Positions 16,302 to 25,426 of a DNA stretch of 64,000 nucleotides are shown here, one piece after another. Both the position numbers and the translations under genes were made by a program. The notes beneath the pieces are model-generated. The model did not search any database. It had not been told where the DNA came from and was given only the letters and a program-made list of their open reading frames with translations. Numbering within the stretch: position 1 is the first letter of the stretch; every line of letters starts with the position of its first letter. Origin of the DNA: Tianweitania populi (lineage in GTDB: Bacteria; Pseudomonadota; Alphaproteobacteria; Rhizobiales; Rhizobiaceae); NCBI RefSeq assembly GCF_014652875.1, contig NZ_BMZQ01000006.1:1-64000 (forward strand), given 5' to 3'.

Positions 16302-17291
16302 TTAGTTCCCGCTGCGCCGAACCGCGCTCGGAGGCATGCTGTTGAGCCTTCCCCAGGCACGACGCAATTGCCGGCTAGAAGCAAAGCCCACGCGCTCCGC
16401 CACCCGCTCCATGTCGAGCTTCGTTTCCCTCAGAAGCTGCTGCGCCAGTGCCACGCGTAACAGGTTGAGATAGTCGGGAATGCTCATGCCGGCTTGATCA
16501 TTAAACAGGCGGCTGAGGTGTCTGGGGCTAGCAATGGCGATGTCCGCCAGACTTGCGAGTGACCAATCGCGTGAGGGATCGGCGGTAATTGCGTCCTGAA
16601 CGCGGTGGATTGCCGAGTGGATATGGTTGCGCCCTTCAAGCCAGGGCGACAACTGCGGATCAGTGCCAAAACGGCGGAAATAGACAACCAGCGACTTCGC
16701 CACTGCGGCCGAGACAGCCGGGCTGGTCAGCTGGCCGATGATATGCAGCATCAAGTCGATGCCGGCGGTGATCCCGGCACTGGTGTAACGGTCTCCGTCC
16801 TCGACATAGAGCCGGTTCTCCAGCACCTTGGCCAAAGGCGCAATTTCGGCGAGCCGGTCGCAATCACTGTAATGCGTGGTGCATCTAACACCATCGAGCA
16901 GCCCCGCTTGCCCAGCCAGAAGAGCACCCGAGCAGATCGACACGAGCAGCATGCCGGGTTTCACGCTTCGCTTGAGCCAACGGACCAATTCATCTGAATC
17001 GTCATAGGCTGCATCAAGCTTCTTTCCTGCGTTCATCGGCTCGTCGGTATTGCCCGCGATCACGATCATGGCTCCGGGCTCCATCGCCTCAGGGAGCAGC
17101 GAGATTCCAGCAACGCGTAACCCGATTGAGGTTATAACCTCGGGCGATGCCCCTATGTAATTGACGTCGAACTGCACTTCCTGCTGCAGCCGATTGGCGT
17201 AGCGTAGGGCCTCTATTGGCCCCGCGACGTCGAGCAGCAGGGTCCGCGCCGGCAGTACGACATAGGTCGGGATCCTACGCCGCGCCGTCAT
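16302..17291 (-). CDS. GlxA family AraC-type regulator (DJ-1/PfpI-like N-terminus)
   Basis: 329 residues from the ATG at 17291, which overlaps the upstream stop as ATGA. The first 190 residues are a DJ-1/PfpI-like amidotransferase fold with the nucleophile elbow LVSICSGALLAGQAGLL; the last 90 are an AraC DNA-binding domain (IAIASPRHLSRLFNDQAGMS and VAERVGFASSRQLRRAWGR). GlxA-type regulators often control nitrogenous-compound catabolism. Translational coupling to a cysteine hydrolase of the isochorismatase superfamily suggests they act on the same pathway. Confidence 0.88.
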   Translation of the reverse strand: MTARRRIPTYVVLPARTLLLDVAGPIEALRYANRLQQEVQFDVNYIGASPEVITSIGLRVAGISLLPEAMEPGAMIVIAGNTDEPMNAGKKLDAAYDDSDELVRWLKRSVKPGMLLVSICSGALLAGQAGLLDGVRCTTHYSDCDRLAEIAPLAKVLENRLYVEDGDRYTSAGITAGIDLMLHIIGQLTSPAVSAAVAKSLVVYFRRFGTDPQLSPWLEGRNHIHSAIHRVQDAITADPSRDWSLASLADIAIASPRHLSRLFNDQAGMSIPDYLNLLRVALAQQLLRETKLDMERVAERVGFASSRQLRRAWGRLNSMPPSAVRRSGN

Positions 17292-17851
17292 GCAGCGGCG
17301 GCTCTCGCTGCGCCGCCCAAAGCCTCGCTGATCGTGCACACGCGGGCGAAGCGTCCGTCGAGCACCGCAGCCGTGCGAGCCTTGATCTCGTCAGCCGTCC
17401 AAGTTTTTCCGCTCGCGTCGGTGAGCGGCATTGTGTGGGTCGCCTCGGTAACGTAGTCGACTTGCCAACCGAGATCGGACCCGTGGCGTGCGGTTGTTTC
17501 ACAGCATTGTTCGGTGCGAATCCCAGACACAACGAGGCGGCGGATGCCGTTCTCGATCAGGAACACTTCGAGCGGCGACCCCACGAAAGCGGAGTGCCTG
17601 AGCTTGAAGAACTCGAGATCGGGCCTGTCGAGCTTGAGCTCCGCGAGCGGCCGAACAAAGCCCGAAGCGGGCGAAAAAATTCCATCGGCCTCGGCGTGAA
17701 ACACCCGCACAATCTTCCAACCCTTTTTCAAGCCGCCGTCGATCAGCGCCTGTTGCTTCTTGAGATAGGTCGGGCTGTCCACTTCTTCCCAGTTCGCACG
17801 CTGGCGAAAACTTTCTTGAGCATCAATTACGATCAGAGCGGTATCGGTCAT
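17288..17851 (-). CDS. isochorismatase-superfamily cysteine hydrolase
   Basis: 187 residues. The catalytic triad is visible: Asp10 in LIVIDAQESF, Lys in EFFKLRHSAF and Cys in SGIRTEQCCETT. The next motif (ATHTMPL) is as in nicotinamidase/amidase-type members. Such enzymes hydrolyse amides or enol ethers; the substrate here is unknown. The stop overlaps the start of the GlxA-type regulator. Probably first gene of that pair. Confidence 0.85.
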   Translation of the reverse strand: MTDTALIVIDAQESFRQRANWEEVDSPTYLKKQQALIDGGLKKGWKIVRVFHAEADGIFSPASGFVRPLAELKLDRPDLEFFKLRHSAFVGSPLEVFLIENGIRRLVVSGIRTEQCCETTARHGSDLGWQVDYVTEATHTMPLTDASGKTWTADEIKARTAAVLDGRFARVCTISEALGGAARAAAA

Positions 17852-17974
17852 TTTTGGACACTCCGTAAGATATAGGATGCCCTAATCTTAGCTTTTCTGT
17901 CGGGCTGATCCAGCCATATCATGGACAGAGATCGGACAAAAAAAGACAAGCCTAAACTGTTTGCATAATAACAG

Positions 17975-18006
17975 GCGGCGGCACTCGTCCGGAACGAGAC
18001 CGCCGC
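17975..18006 (-). terminator. likely transcription terminator of the GST gene
   Basis: A long stem with GCGGCGG pairing CCGCCGC and inner arms ACTCGT/ACGAGA around CCGG starts right after the GST stop. On the minus strand it is followed by TGTTATTAT, a weak U tract. Confidence 0.5.
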
Positions 18007-18615
18007 TTAACCGTGGCGTTGCACGGCGTGAGCCACCTTTGGCCGGGACGCGATCCGCTCGAGATATGCCACCAATGCCGGCCACGAAGTAAGATTGATC
18101 CCTTTACCGGGCGCCCACCTGACTATGGAAAAGCAGTAAGCGTCAGCCACGCTGAACGTCGATTCGACTAAATATTCACTTTGGTTGAGATGCTTCTCCA
18201 AAAAATCAAAGCGGTCGGAGATCCGAGCGCGCGCAACCGCTGCAGCCTGCTCTCCATACTCGGGATGGAACAGCCAGGGGCTGAAGCTCTTGTGCAGCTC
18301 CGTGGCAACAAAAGTCAGCCATTCCAGGATTCGATACTTCGTAAGCGGCTTCTCGACGGGTTTGGAGATGGAGGTGCTCCGCTGATCAGCAAGATATTGC
18401 AGGATCGCTACACCTTCCGTGAGGTACTGCCCATCATCCAACTCTAGCACAGGTACGTAGCCCTTGGGACTCACGACCTGGAAATCTGAACCGTCCGCCA
18501 ACAGGTGCGGCGATGCTTTGATATCGACCTGAGCGAGTTCGAGTTTAATGTCATATTCCGCTGCGGCAATCAATGAAGCTAGCGAGCAAGCGCCGGGTGC
18601 GTGATAAAGTTTCAT
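18007..18615 (-). CDS. glutathione S-transferase
   Basis: 202 residues from the ATG at 18615, which has AGGGAG 9 bases upstream and gives the family N-terminus MKLYHAPGACSLASLI. Cys10 in the PGACSLA motif is the beta-class GST catalytic cysteine, followed by the thioredoxin-fold segment GYVPVLELDDGQYLTEGVAI with its cis-Pro, and an all-helical C-terminal half ending in LERIASRPKV. Single gene with its own terminator and an upstream 17-base palindrome. Substrate unknown; detoxification is likely. Confidence 0.88.
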   Translation of the reverse strand: MKLYHAPGACSLASLIAAAEYDIKLELAQVDIKASPHLLADGSDFQVVSPKGYVPVLELDDGQYLTEGVAILQYLADQRSTSISKPVEKPLTKYRILEWLTFVATELHKSFSPWLFHPEYGEQAAAVARARISDRFDFLEKHLNQSEYLVESTFSVADAYCFSIVRWAPGKGINLTSWPALVAYLERIASRPKVAHAVQRHG

Positions 18616-18678
18616 TGCGTTTTCTCCCTGTGCAGAAAGAACTTTAGGGAACTTCCCGACGAGCGGAGTATGCGATTT

Positions 18679-18695
18679 CGCAAATGGAATTTGCG
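18679..18695. promoter_or_regulatory. operator-like palindrome upstream of the GST gene
   Basis: CGCAAAT and ATTTGCG are perfect 7-base arms around GGA, 63 bases before the GST start. Confidence 0.4.
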
Positions 18696-18817
18696 CTCGT
18701 GCAGGGCGCGAAAGCGGATTTACAGGCAATAGCGATGGAAAGCTTCACCCGTATCTTGTAAAATCCTCAATTTGATCAATCTGCAATTACCGCACAGATC
18801 TTGGAGGTAAAGCCTAG

Positions 18818-19321
18818 ATGAAGCGCGTAAGCCTGCCCTATTTCAATAATATTGGGGTGGAAGTGGACGAGGAAACGGATCTTTCGATCCCGGAAGCTGC
18901 TGCCGCACTCAACGCGTTTATTTCGCTGTCACCTAATGATCGATCAGCAGATGCGCCTCATATTTACGCTTACTATAAGGATATTCATCTCGCCGTTGGC
19001 GGTGAAGAATGGATGGATGCGGAGATGGGCGTGCCGAAAGCGCCTTCTGATATATGGAAGAGCGTCTCCCCAACACATTTGATGGTGATCCCGGAATTAG
19101 TAGATGATGGGCACTGGTATGTCGGTGTGACAGCCGATTGCGCTTGGGAAAAAGAGCATGGTCTTTGGATGGTCTGGAAGGACGGTCGCCAGATTTGCAA
19201 GGTAGGCGAATACGACGGTCACGCGTCTAACGCATCGGCTCACGGAGACGAAAGTGTTCGTAACGTTGTTTACAAAGCCCTCGATGACGAATTTACAACG
19301 TATTTCGAAGCGCGCGAATAA
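18818..19321 (+). CDS. DUF6985-like protein
   Basis: 167 residues, start with GGAGG upstream. Acidic and soluble. It contains a short beta-rich N-terminus (LPYFNNIGVEVDEE) and a C-terminal half with HWYVGVTADCAWEKEHGL and IWKSVSPTHLMVI. This pattern resembles DUF6985 proteins, several of which sit in immunity-gene neighbourhoods of polymorphic toxins. The family call is from memory and only moderately sure. No toxin gene is adjacent. It converges on the dehydrogenase gene. Confidence 0.6.
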   Translation: MKRVSLPYFNNIGVEVDEETDLSIPEAAAALNAFISLSPNDRSADAPHIYAYYKDIHLAVGGEEWMDAEMGVPKAPSDIWKSVSPTHLMVIPELVDDGHWYVGVTADCAWEKEHGLWMVWKDGRQICKVGEYDGHASNASAHGDESVRNVVYKALDDEFTTYFEARE

Positions 19322-19333
19322 AGGCGTTGTCAT

Positions 19334-20290
19334 CTAAATGATCTGCGAAGCCAGATCCTCGTCAATCTCGACATGGCCCGGACGCGGCTTTCGCCCAGGT
19401 AGGTATAAGCCTTTCGCCGCCAACTGCTCGAGATGTTCTGCAAGCCTCATCTGAAAGTCTGGAGCGACGGTCGCAGGGTCGATAGTGGTGATAAACAATC
19501 CAACCCGTAGCGGCTGCGAGCCAGCGTGGAACGATGGGACGTCGATGGACCATTTGCCTCCCGCGAGTCCGGCCGAGAGGACTTCAACCATCAGCGCGAT
19601 GTTCGCTCCACGGCTGCCGCCGAACGGAAGCAGAAGCCCCTTCAGCGCATCTGCTGGCGAAGCCGTTGGCTTCCCATCTGCGTCAAGAGCCCAACCGGAC
19701 GGGATCGGCGTGCCTCTTGCAGCCGCGTTTCGAATATTGACAAAGGCAGTCGCGCTGGATGCCTGGTCGATGACCAGCGGTGAACCGCTAGCAACGGGTG
19801 CTGCAAATGACATGGGATTAGTGCCAAACAAAGGCTGGCGGACCTCGTCAGTGGTGACCATCGCCGGACTGTTTGACGTCGCTATTGCCAGCAGCCCCTC
19901 TACAGCCAAGCGCCTCGTATAGTAGCTCAATTCGCCCACGGTATAACTGTTCGCCTGGAGAAAAAGGGATATGCCGTACTCCCTGGCTTTACGCACAAGC
20001 TCTTTAAAGGCAAGATCAAATCCTAGCTGCGCGACGCCATCTTTCGCATCTACACTGATCGCGACTGGTGTCGGGTATGTGATATCCGGCCTGGCGTTTC
20101 TAGCGATCCGCCCGGTCTTAAACCCGTCCAGATAGTCAATCAGATGGGTAAAGCCGACGGCCCTGTGGCCTGACATCTCGGCGGCCACAACTGCGTCAGC
20201 AAGGGCTTCTGCGGTTGCTTGGCTTGCCCCAGCAGCCAGAATGGCGCGGCGCGCCAAAATCACCGCTTCTTCGATCGTGTATTGTGCCAC
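19334..20290 (-). CDS. malate/L-lactate dehydrogenase family (Ldh2/MDH2-type) oxidoreductase
   Basis: 318 residues. The fold is recognised by SGHRAVGFTHLIDYLDGF, the ATSNSPAMV segment, LFGTNPMSFAAP and the LPFGGSRGANIALMVEVLS motif. Members oxidise 2-hydroxyacids such as malate, lactate, ureidoglycolate or sulfolactate with NAD(P)+. The start is GTG at 20290. It is last in the tetR-DUF2332-dehydrogenase operon. With a mandelate racemase homologue in the same region, a 2-hydroxyacid substrate is plausible, but the exact one is unknown. Confidence 0.85.
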   Translation of the reverse strand: MAQYTIEEAVILARRAILAAGASQATAEALADAVVAAEMSGHRAVGFTHLIDYLDGFKTGRIARNARPDITYPTPVAISVDAKDGVAQLGFDLAFKELVRKAREYGISLFLQANSYTVGELSYYTRRLAVEGLLAIATSNSPAMVTTDEVRQPLFGTNPMSFAAPVASGSPLVIDQASSATAFVNIRNAAARGTPIPSGWALDADGKPTASPADALKGLLLPFGGSRGANIALMVEVLSAGLAGGKWSIDVPSFHAGSQPLRVGLFITTIDPATVAPDFQMRLAEHLEQLAAKGLYLPGRKPRPGHVEIDEDLASQII

Positions 20291-20299
20291 GTTGAGCTC

Positions 20300-21304
20300 T
20301 TATGATGGGGTTGGAGCGTTAAATGCTGAGGTCTCAATCCAGTTAACCGATCGACCGTGAGGATCTGTCCATGCAATTGGCTCGCCATTCATCGACATCA
20401 GAAATTTACCGGGATGATCGTCACCGCCGTCTTCGAGTTTTTGCGCAATTGAGGGAAACACCCCCGGCGACTCATTCGAAATCCAATAGGGACATAGGCT
20501 GCTGACGTGATGCGAGAACGCTTCCCGCTCGCTCACATCCTGCACATAGGTGAGAACCGCTGTATGAAAGATGACAAGCGTAGCGTCTTTGGGAGCCCGA
20601 CCCGCTAAGTCCGCAAGATCAGCACGAAGGTCTCCTTTGACAACTTCAGGTTTGACCGCCCGGGCAATTTCGAGCGCTTTTCGCAACTGCTCCGCCCGTG
20701 CTTCCTGGCCCGGCCAGACGAGACATTCCAACCACGCCGCTTCTTCTTCATTTGTAACATCGAGCGGATTGAGATCCAGGCCGGCTCTCCATAGGATTTC
20801 AGGAAGAGTTTCCGGAACCGGCGTTACCGCGTTCGTGTTGCAGGAGAAGATCGGACGGTCGTCAAGCGGAGCTTCCGGGAGGGCCGTGCCGCCAAACTGG
20901 TAGCTATAATAATCAGGAAGCAGACAAAGGCCTGCCGATGCACCGACCTCGATAAGAGCCAGGGGCTGGGGAAGTCGGGCTAGAAGCGGGAGAAGCGTCG
21001 CGCACCGTCCTGGCTCATTGGTCTGTGTCATGCGTGATAGCGCGACGTTTCGGACATCGTCCCAACGATCGATCACATTCTCATGGAAATCATCCCAGCC
21101 GCGCGGCACACCAAAGAGCCAGCGATATGCCGCGAAAATCAGGTTCGGCTGCTGTTTTTCCCGTGGCAGACCCGCAAGAAGGGCAATCAACTGCTCAGAA
21201 CCCGCCACGCCGAGGGCAAGTTCGACGTAGAGCTCGGATTTTCCTTCTGCCTCCTGCCGAGCAAATCGCGTGTAGCGCTCAGCGACATTGTTCGCAATCT
21301 GCAT
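20300..21304 (-). CDS. DUF2332 family protein
   Basis: 334 residues from the ATG at 21304, preferred because GGAGGG lies 8 bases upstream; an ATG five codons earlier lacks a site. Features of the family are GRCATLLPLLARLPQPLALI followed by EVGASAGLCLLPDYYSY (a Rossmann-like first motif) and VIFHTAVLTYV. DUF2332 proteins have methyltransferase-like features but no proven function. Second gene of the operon under the TetR regulator. Confidence 0.82.
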   Translation of the reverse strand: MQIANNVAERYTRFARQEAEGKSELYVELALGVAGSEQLIALLAGLPREKQQPNLIFAAYRWLFGVPRGWDDFHENVIDRWDDVRNVALSRMTQTNEPGRCATLLPLLARLPQPLALIEVGASAGLCLLPDYYSYQFGGTALPEAPLDDRPIFSCNTNAVTPVPETLPEILWRAGLDLNPLDVTNEEEAAWLECLVWPGQEARAEQLRKALEIARAVKPEVVKGDLRADLADLAGRAPKDATLVIFHTAVLTYVQDVSEREAFSHHVSSLCPYWISNESPGVFPSIAQKLEDGGDDHPGKFLMSMNGEPIAWTDPHGRSVNWIETSAFNAPTPS

Positions 21305-21320
21305 TATGTTTCCCTCCATC

Positions 21321-21908
21321 CTAATCCGCGACCGATACTTTGACCGCGTTCAGGCTGGCCTTGACGAGTGTTTGCGCGGCCTCTCCTGCGATCTCCATAT
21401 AAGTGGGATCGCGATTGAGCAGCACGACAGAGAACGCGCCGTCGAGCAGCAACCGGATTTGTTGCGGCAATCCTTTGGGATGAGACGCACCGGCGCTTGC
21501 AAGCCGATCCCCCAGCCAGCGTTCGAACCCTGCCTTGTGCTGGTTGGCTGCTTTGAGCGCCGGGTGACCGGGCATCGTGACCAGTTCGGCGGAAGTCCTT
21601 AAGAACCCGCAACCCTTCCAATTGGGACTGCGGGCCGATCGGGCGAGGTTTGTGAAGATAGCGCGAACTTTTTGTCCTGCGTCGCCCTCGGCCTCCTCGT
21701 ACCACTTCTCGAACGTATCGAGGTTCGGTTTATCGCGCCCCTTGAGATAGGCCTCGATGAGGTCGTCCTTGCTTTTGAAGTGGTAGTAGAGCGACCGCTT
21801 CGTCAGGCCCGCCTTTTCGGCGATAGCATCCACGCTGACTGAGCGAATGCCTTGTTTATAGAACAGCGACGATGCGGCTTTGATTATCTTATCGCGCGTG
21901 GAATCCAT
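21321..21908 (-). CDS. TetR family repressor
   Basis: 195 residues from the ATG at 21908 (MDSTRDKIIKAASSLF). The helix-turn-helix is VSVDAIAEKAGLTKRSLYYH, followed by FKSKDDLIEAYL. The C-terminal ligand domain includes WKGCGFLRTSAEL and IRLLLDGAFSVVL. It is the first gene of tetR-DUF2332-dehydrogenase and is divergent from a six-gene operon. A 22-base palindrome lies in the 87-base gap, so it very likely represses itself and the divergent operon; matching sites elsewhere suggest a wider regulon. Confidence 0.9.
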   Translation of the reverse strand: MDSTRDKIIKAASSLFYKQGIRSVSVDAIAEKAGLTKRSLYYHFKSKDDLIEAYLKGRDKPNLDTFEKWYEEAEGDAGQKVRAIFTNLARSARSPNWKGCGFLRTSAELVTMPGHPALKAANQHKAGFERWLGDRLASAGASHPKGLPQQIRLLLDGAFSVVLLNRDPTYMEIAGEAAQTLVKASLNAVKVSVAD

Positions 21909-21922
21909 CGTTTGACCCCGTT

Positions 21923-21944
21923 GTATACCGACTAGTGAATATAC
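21923..21944. promoter_or_regulatory. TetR operator, copy 2 (self-regulatory site)
   Basis: GTATACCGACT followed by AGTGAATATAC, a near-palindrome 15 bases upstream of tetR and about 50 before the divergent hydrolase gene. Its place in the tetR promoter links the motif to this repressor. Confidence 0.75.
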
Positions 21945-21995
21945 AGTACGACAAAAGTCCGCAATTCTCAACGCGAAGATTTGTGGGGTGCCGGC

Positions 21996-22952
21996 ATGAC
22001 GGAAGCCAGACAGGAGGATCTCGAATTATTGTGCCGCGACGGCGTCGTCCTGCGCGGCCATCTTTGGGGCGATGGGTCTGGCTCGATGCTGGGAACCGTT
22101 ATCATAAATCCCGCCACCGGCGTGCTCGCGCGCTATTATCATCGCTATGCGCGCTTCCTGACGGAGCACGGATTCCGTGTGCTGACCTACGATTATCGCG
22201 GGATCGGACAATCGCGTCCACCATCGATCAGGGGATGCGGATATCGGTGGCGTGACTGGGGGGAGCAGGATTTCGACGCTGCCTTGCGCTTCGTTGAAGC
22301 GCAGGAGTGGTCTGAGCGAATTATCGTCGTGGGTCATTCGATCGGCGGTTTTCTTCCCGGACTATCCCCGCGCTCTCACATCATTGATCGCATGATGACG
22401 GTTGGTGCGCAGTACGCCTATTGGCGCGATTACTCCGAGCTCCACCGGTCTCGATTGTTCTGGAAGTGGCACATTGTCATGCCAGCGCTCACACTCGCGC
22501 TGGGTTATTTCCCTGGTCGACGACTTGGCTGGCTCGAGGATCTTCCAGCAGGTGTTGCCAATGAATGGAGCTTTCGTCGGCGGCGCATGGAGGACAGCTA
22601 CCCTCCAGCGGAACGCTCAGCGATATTGTCACGATTTTCATCCGTAACGGCGGCGATCCTGGCAATCGGCATCAGTGACGATGAAATTGCCTCACCGCAG
22701 GCCATCGATCGGACGCTCGAATATTACACATCGGCCGAGAAGACCCACGTTTTGCTGACACCCCATGATTTTGGTGAGGAGGCGATCGGTCATTTCGGAC
22801 TGTTTCACGAGCGGCATCGGTCAGGGTTTTGGAAGAAGTCGATCAATTGGCTTGTTCGAGAGCAAAATCCCTGGCCCTCTGATACTATTCCGCCACTAAA
22901 GACCTTACACGAGATCGTTCCGGAACGGACGATTCCAAAAGTATACTATTGA
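21996..22952 (+). CDS. alpha/beta hydrolase
   Basis: 318 residues from the ATG at 21996, with GGGG before it. The nucleophile elbow is GHSIGG (serine within IIVVGHSIGGFLPGL) and the first beta strands read LTYDYRGIGQSRP, with DDEIASP and HFGLFH supplying the likely acid and histidine. Membrane or lipid-related esterases of this type are common in small catabolic operons. First gene of a plus-strand operon with ybaK, cupin, SDR, GST and hydratase genes. Substrate unknown. Confidence 0.85.
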   Translation: MTEARQEDLELLCRDGVVLRGHLWGDGSGSMLGTVIINPATGVLARYYHRYARFLTEHGFRVLTYDYRGIGQSRPPSIRGCGYRWRDWGEQDFDAALRFVEAQEWSERIIVVGHSIGGFLPGLSPRSHIIDRMMTVGAQYAYWRDYSELHRSRLFWKWHIVMPALTLALGYFPGRRLGWLEDLPAGVANEWSFRRRRMEDSYPPAERSAILSRFSSVTAAILAIGISDDEIASPQAIDRTLEYYTSAEKTHVLLTPHDFGEEAIGHFGLFHERHRSGFWKKSINWLVREQNPWPSDTIPPLKTLHEIVPERTIPKVYY

Positions 22953-22963
22953 AAGAGCCGTCT

Positions 22964-23431
22964 ATGAGCCTTGCTACAGTAAAAGCCTTTTTTGCGGCGC
23001 AGGCGCCCGACATCGAGGTCATTGAGGCTGCATCGAGTACAGCAACCGTTGCCGAGGCGGCGGCGGTCCATGGTGTGGCGCCCGCCCAAATCGCCAAAAC
23101 CCTGTCGATGCGAGTGGGCGAGCGCGTCATCCTGCTGGTGACCGCTGGACATACCCGTCTCGATAACGGCAAGGCAAAGGCCGCGTTTGGGGGGAAGGTC
23201 AAGATGCTTGGCCTTGATGAGGTCGAGGCGCTTACCGGCCATCCGGTTGGTGGCGTGTGCCCGTTTGGGTTGACCGAGTCACTCCCGGTCTACTGCGACG
23301 CCAGTCTTCGCGCCTTTCCGATTGTAATCCCTGCGGCCGGCGCTGCGAATGCAGCGGTCAAGATCGCGCCCGCTCGGATGGCTGAACTCGTTGACGCAGA
23401 ATGGGTCGACGTGTGCCAATCCGTTTCATAG
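22964..23431 (+). CDS. YbaK/aminoacyl-tRNA deacylase family protein
   Basis: 155 residues from the ATG at 22964. Signature segments are QIAKTLSMRVGERVILLVTAGHTRLDN and GHPVGGVCPFGL. Proteins of this family hydrolyse mischarged aminoacyl-tRNAs. Its presence inside a catabolic operon is unexplained; it might protect translation from a non-protein amino acid or related acid handled by the pathway, which is speculation. Confidence 0.85.
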   Translation: MSLATVKAFFAAQAPDIEVIEAASSTATVAEAAAVHGVAPAQIAKTLSMRVGERVILLVTAGHTRLDNGKAKAAFGGKVKMLGLDEVEALTGHPVGGVCPFGLTESLPVYCDASLRAFPIVIPAAGAANAAVKIAPARMAELVDAEWVDVCQSVS

Positions 23432-23455
23432 CCGCATTGTGAGGACCGAACAAAG

Positions 23456-23953
23456 ATGAGCACACCTATGAAAAAAGCGATCATTGCCGCCGATGCGGCG
23501 CCGCGCATCAAGCCGTCAAATTACCCCGAGCCGTTCGCCAGCATGATGGATGGCCGCATAAAGCGGCCGCTTGGAGACCTGTTTGGCCTGAAGAATTTCG
23601 GGGTGAATCTAACGCGATTGACGCCTGGCGCCGTATCGGCCCTTCACCATCGTCACAGTCGACAGGACGAGTTCGTTTATATCCTCGAGGGCGAACCAAC
23701 AATCTATCTGGGCGAGAAGAGCGAGCGACTGACTGCAGGGATGTGCATTGGCTTTCCCGCGGCGGGAGAAGCCCATCATCTGAAGAATGATACGGCTTTC
23801 GATGTCGTCATCCTGGAGATCGGCGATCGTAGCTCGGGCGATGAGGTCTCGTATCCAACGGATGATCTGGTCGGAATAAAAACAACCGATGGCTGGGCAT
23901 TCGAGCACAAAAACGGCGATGCCTATCCGGCCAGCCACGCGGCAAAAGCATGA
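23456..23953 (+). CDS. cupin-domain protein
   Basis: 165 residues. The two cupin motifs are visible: HHRHSRQDEFVYILEGEPTI (with GxxxxxHxHxxxxE-type metal ligands) and CIGFPAAGEAHHLKND. One compact cupin domain with N- and C-terminal extensions, as in small sugar- or acid-binding cupins. Its stop overlaps the SDR start as ATGA. No specific reaction can be inferred. Confidence 0.85.
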   Translation: MSTPMKKAIIAADAAPRIKPSNYPEPFASMMDGRIKRPLGDLFGLKNFGVNLTRLTPGAVSALHHRHSRQDEFVYILEGEPTIYLGEKSERLTAGMCIGFPAAGEAHHLKNDTAFDVVILEIGDRSSGDEVSYPTDDLVGIKTTDGWAFEHKNGDAYPASHAAKA

Positions 23954-24708
23954 GCGACGGGAAGACAAGAACCGTGCTCATCACAGGAGGGAGCCGCGGC
24001 ATAGGGAAGGCGACTTCTGTCCTGTGCGGTGCAAAAGGTTGGTCTGTTGCCATCAACTTTGCAGGTAACCGGAAAGCGGCCGAAGAGACCGTAAACGAGG
24101 TGCGAGAAGCCGGCGGGCGATCGATATACATCCAAGGCGATGTTTCCGCTGAAGCAGATGTTATTGCCGTGTTTGACAAAACCGAAGCAGCGTTCGGGAA
24201 AATCGATGGCGTCGTTGTGAACGCGGGTATTGTCGCGCCCTCGATGCCTCTTTCTGAAATGAGTGCGGACCGCTTGAAGCGGATGTTCGACGTCAATGTT
24301 CTTGGCGCCTATCTCTGCGCCCGGGAAGCGGCTCGTCGGCTTAACGGGACGCTTGGGACAGACAGCAAAGCAATCGTTCTGGTGTCCTCAGCGGCATCCC
24401 GGCTTGGCTCTCCTTTCGAATATGTTGACTATGCAGGGTCGAAAGCCGCGCTCGACACGCTGGCCATCGGTCTTTCGAAGGAACTTGGTCCCCAAGGCAT
24501 TCGTGTCAACGCCGTGCGGCCCGGGTTGATTGATACCGAGATCCACGCAAGCGGTGGACAACCAGGTCGTGCGGAGCGTCTCGGGATCACAACCCCTCTC
24601 GGCCGACCGGGGCGGCCTCGGGAAGTAGCCGAGATGATTGTCTGGCTCCTCAGCGATGCCGCCTCCTACACAACAGGTGCCATTATCGATGTTTCCGGTG
24701 GTCGATGA
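23950..24708 (+). CDS. short-chain dehydrogenase/reductase (SDR)
   Basis: 252 residues. Classical SDR features: TGGSRGIG cofactor motif near residue 12, NAG at about 92, catalytic Ser (VLVSSAASRLG), YxxxK (YAGSK) and the RVNAVRPGLIDTEI segment. NAD(P)-dependent oxidoreductase of unknown substrate, similar to 3-oxoacyl-ACP-reductase-like SDRs. ATGA-coupled to the cupin. Confidence 0.9.
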   Translation: MSDGKTRTVLITGGSRGIGKATSVLCGAKGWSVAINFAGNRKAAEETVNEVREAGGRSIYIQGDVSAEADVIAVFDKTEAAFGKIDGVVVNAGIVAPSMPLSEMSADRLKRMFDVNVLGAYLCAREAARRLNGTLGTDSKAIVLVSSAASRLGSPFEYVDYAGSKAALDTLAIGLSKELGPQGIRVNAVRPGLIDTEIHASGGQPGRAERLGITTPLGRPGRPREVAEMIVWLLSDAASYTTGAIIDVSGGR

Positions 24709-24749
24709 GGCCTGTCGACGAGTCAGCTCTGTAATTGGAAAGGACCCTC

Positions 24750-25388
24750 ATGCCCGCAATCAAACTTTGGATGTCGCCAGGAGCGTGCTCCTTGGCACCG
24801 CATATCCTGCTTCATGAGCTGGGTGTCTCATTTCAGACGGTGATCGCGTCGACGTCCGACGGCGGGACGCTCTCCGAGGAGTTTACCCGTCTTAATCCGA
24901 AGCAACGCGTACCGGTTCTGGCACTCGATGATGAGGTCATCACAGAGCTTCCGGCAATCTGCACGGCGATCTCCAGCCTTGCTCCAGATCGTCATCTGAT
25001 GGGCGCAACGCCGCTTGAAACCGTGCGCGTTTACGAATGGATGAACTGGCTTTCCGGGACGCTGCATGGCCAGGGTTTCGGTGGGCTATGGCGTCCTCAT
25101 CGCTTCTCAGACGATCCAGACGCCTTCGAGAGCATCATCACCAAAGCCAGAATAACTATCGAGGAATGCTACGGCATGATCGAAGGTAAGCTTGGCGGCC
25201 CTTACGCAGCGGGCTTGGCATTCACGGCTGTCGATCCCTTTTTGCTCGTTTTCTACCGTTGGGGCAATCGGATCGGTGTCGCGATGAAGGATCGCTATCC
25301 TTCGTACTCAGCCTTCGCCGAAAATCTTATGCAGCGACCATCCGTTGCGGCGGCCTTCGCTGCCGAGAAGATTTACATCGACCGGTGA
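24750..25388 (+). CDS. glutathione S-transferase (second paralogue)
   Basis: 212 residues from the ATG at 24750 with GGAAAGGA upstream. It starts MPAIKLWMSPGACSLA, again with the beta-class Cys in PGACSLA, followed by RVPVLALDDEVITELPAI and a helical C-terminus with FTAVDPFLLVFYRW. It lies in the operon after the SDR, where a GST could act in ring cleavage, isomerisation or dehalogenation of an aromatic. Only distantly similar to the GST at 18007. Confidence 0.87.
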   Translation: MPAIKLWMSPGACSLAPHILLHELGVSFQTVIASTSDGGTLSEEFTRLNPKQRVPVLALDDEVITELPAICTAISSLAPDRHLMGATPLETVRVYEWMNWLSGTLHGQGFGGLWRPHRFSDDPDAFESIITKARITIEECYGMIEGKLGGPYAAGLAFTAVDPFLLVFYRWGNRIGVAMKDRYPSYSAFAENLMQRPSVAAAFAAEKIYIDR

Positions 25389-25426
25389 GCCTACGCCCTC
25401 CGATTGACCCGAAAGAGGAACACCTC

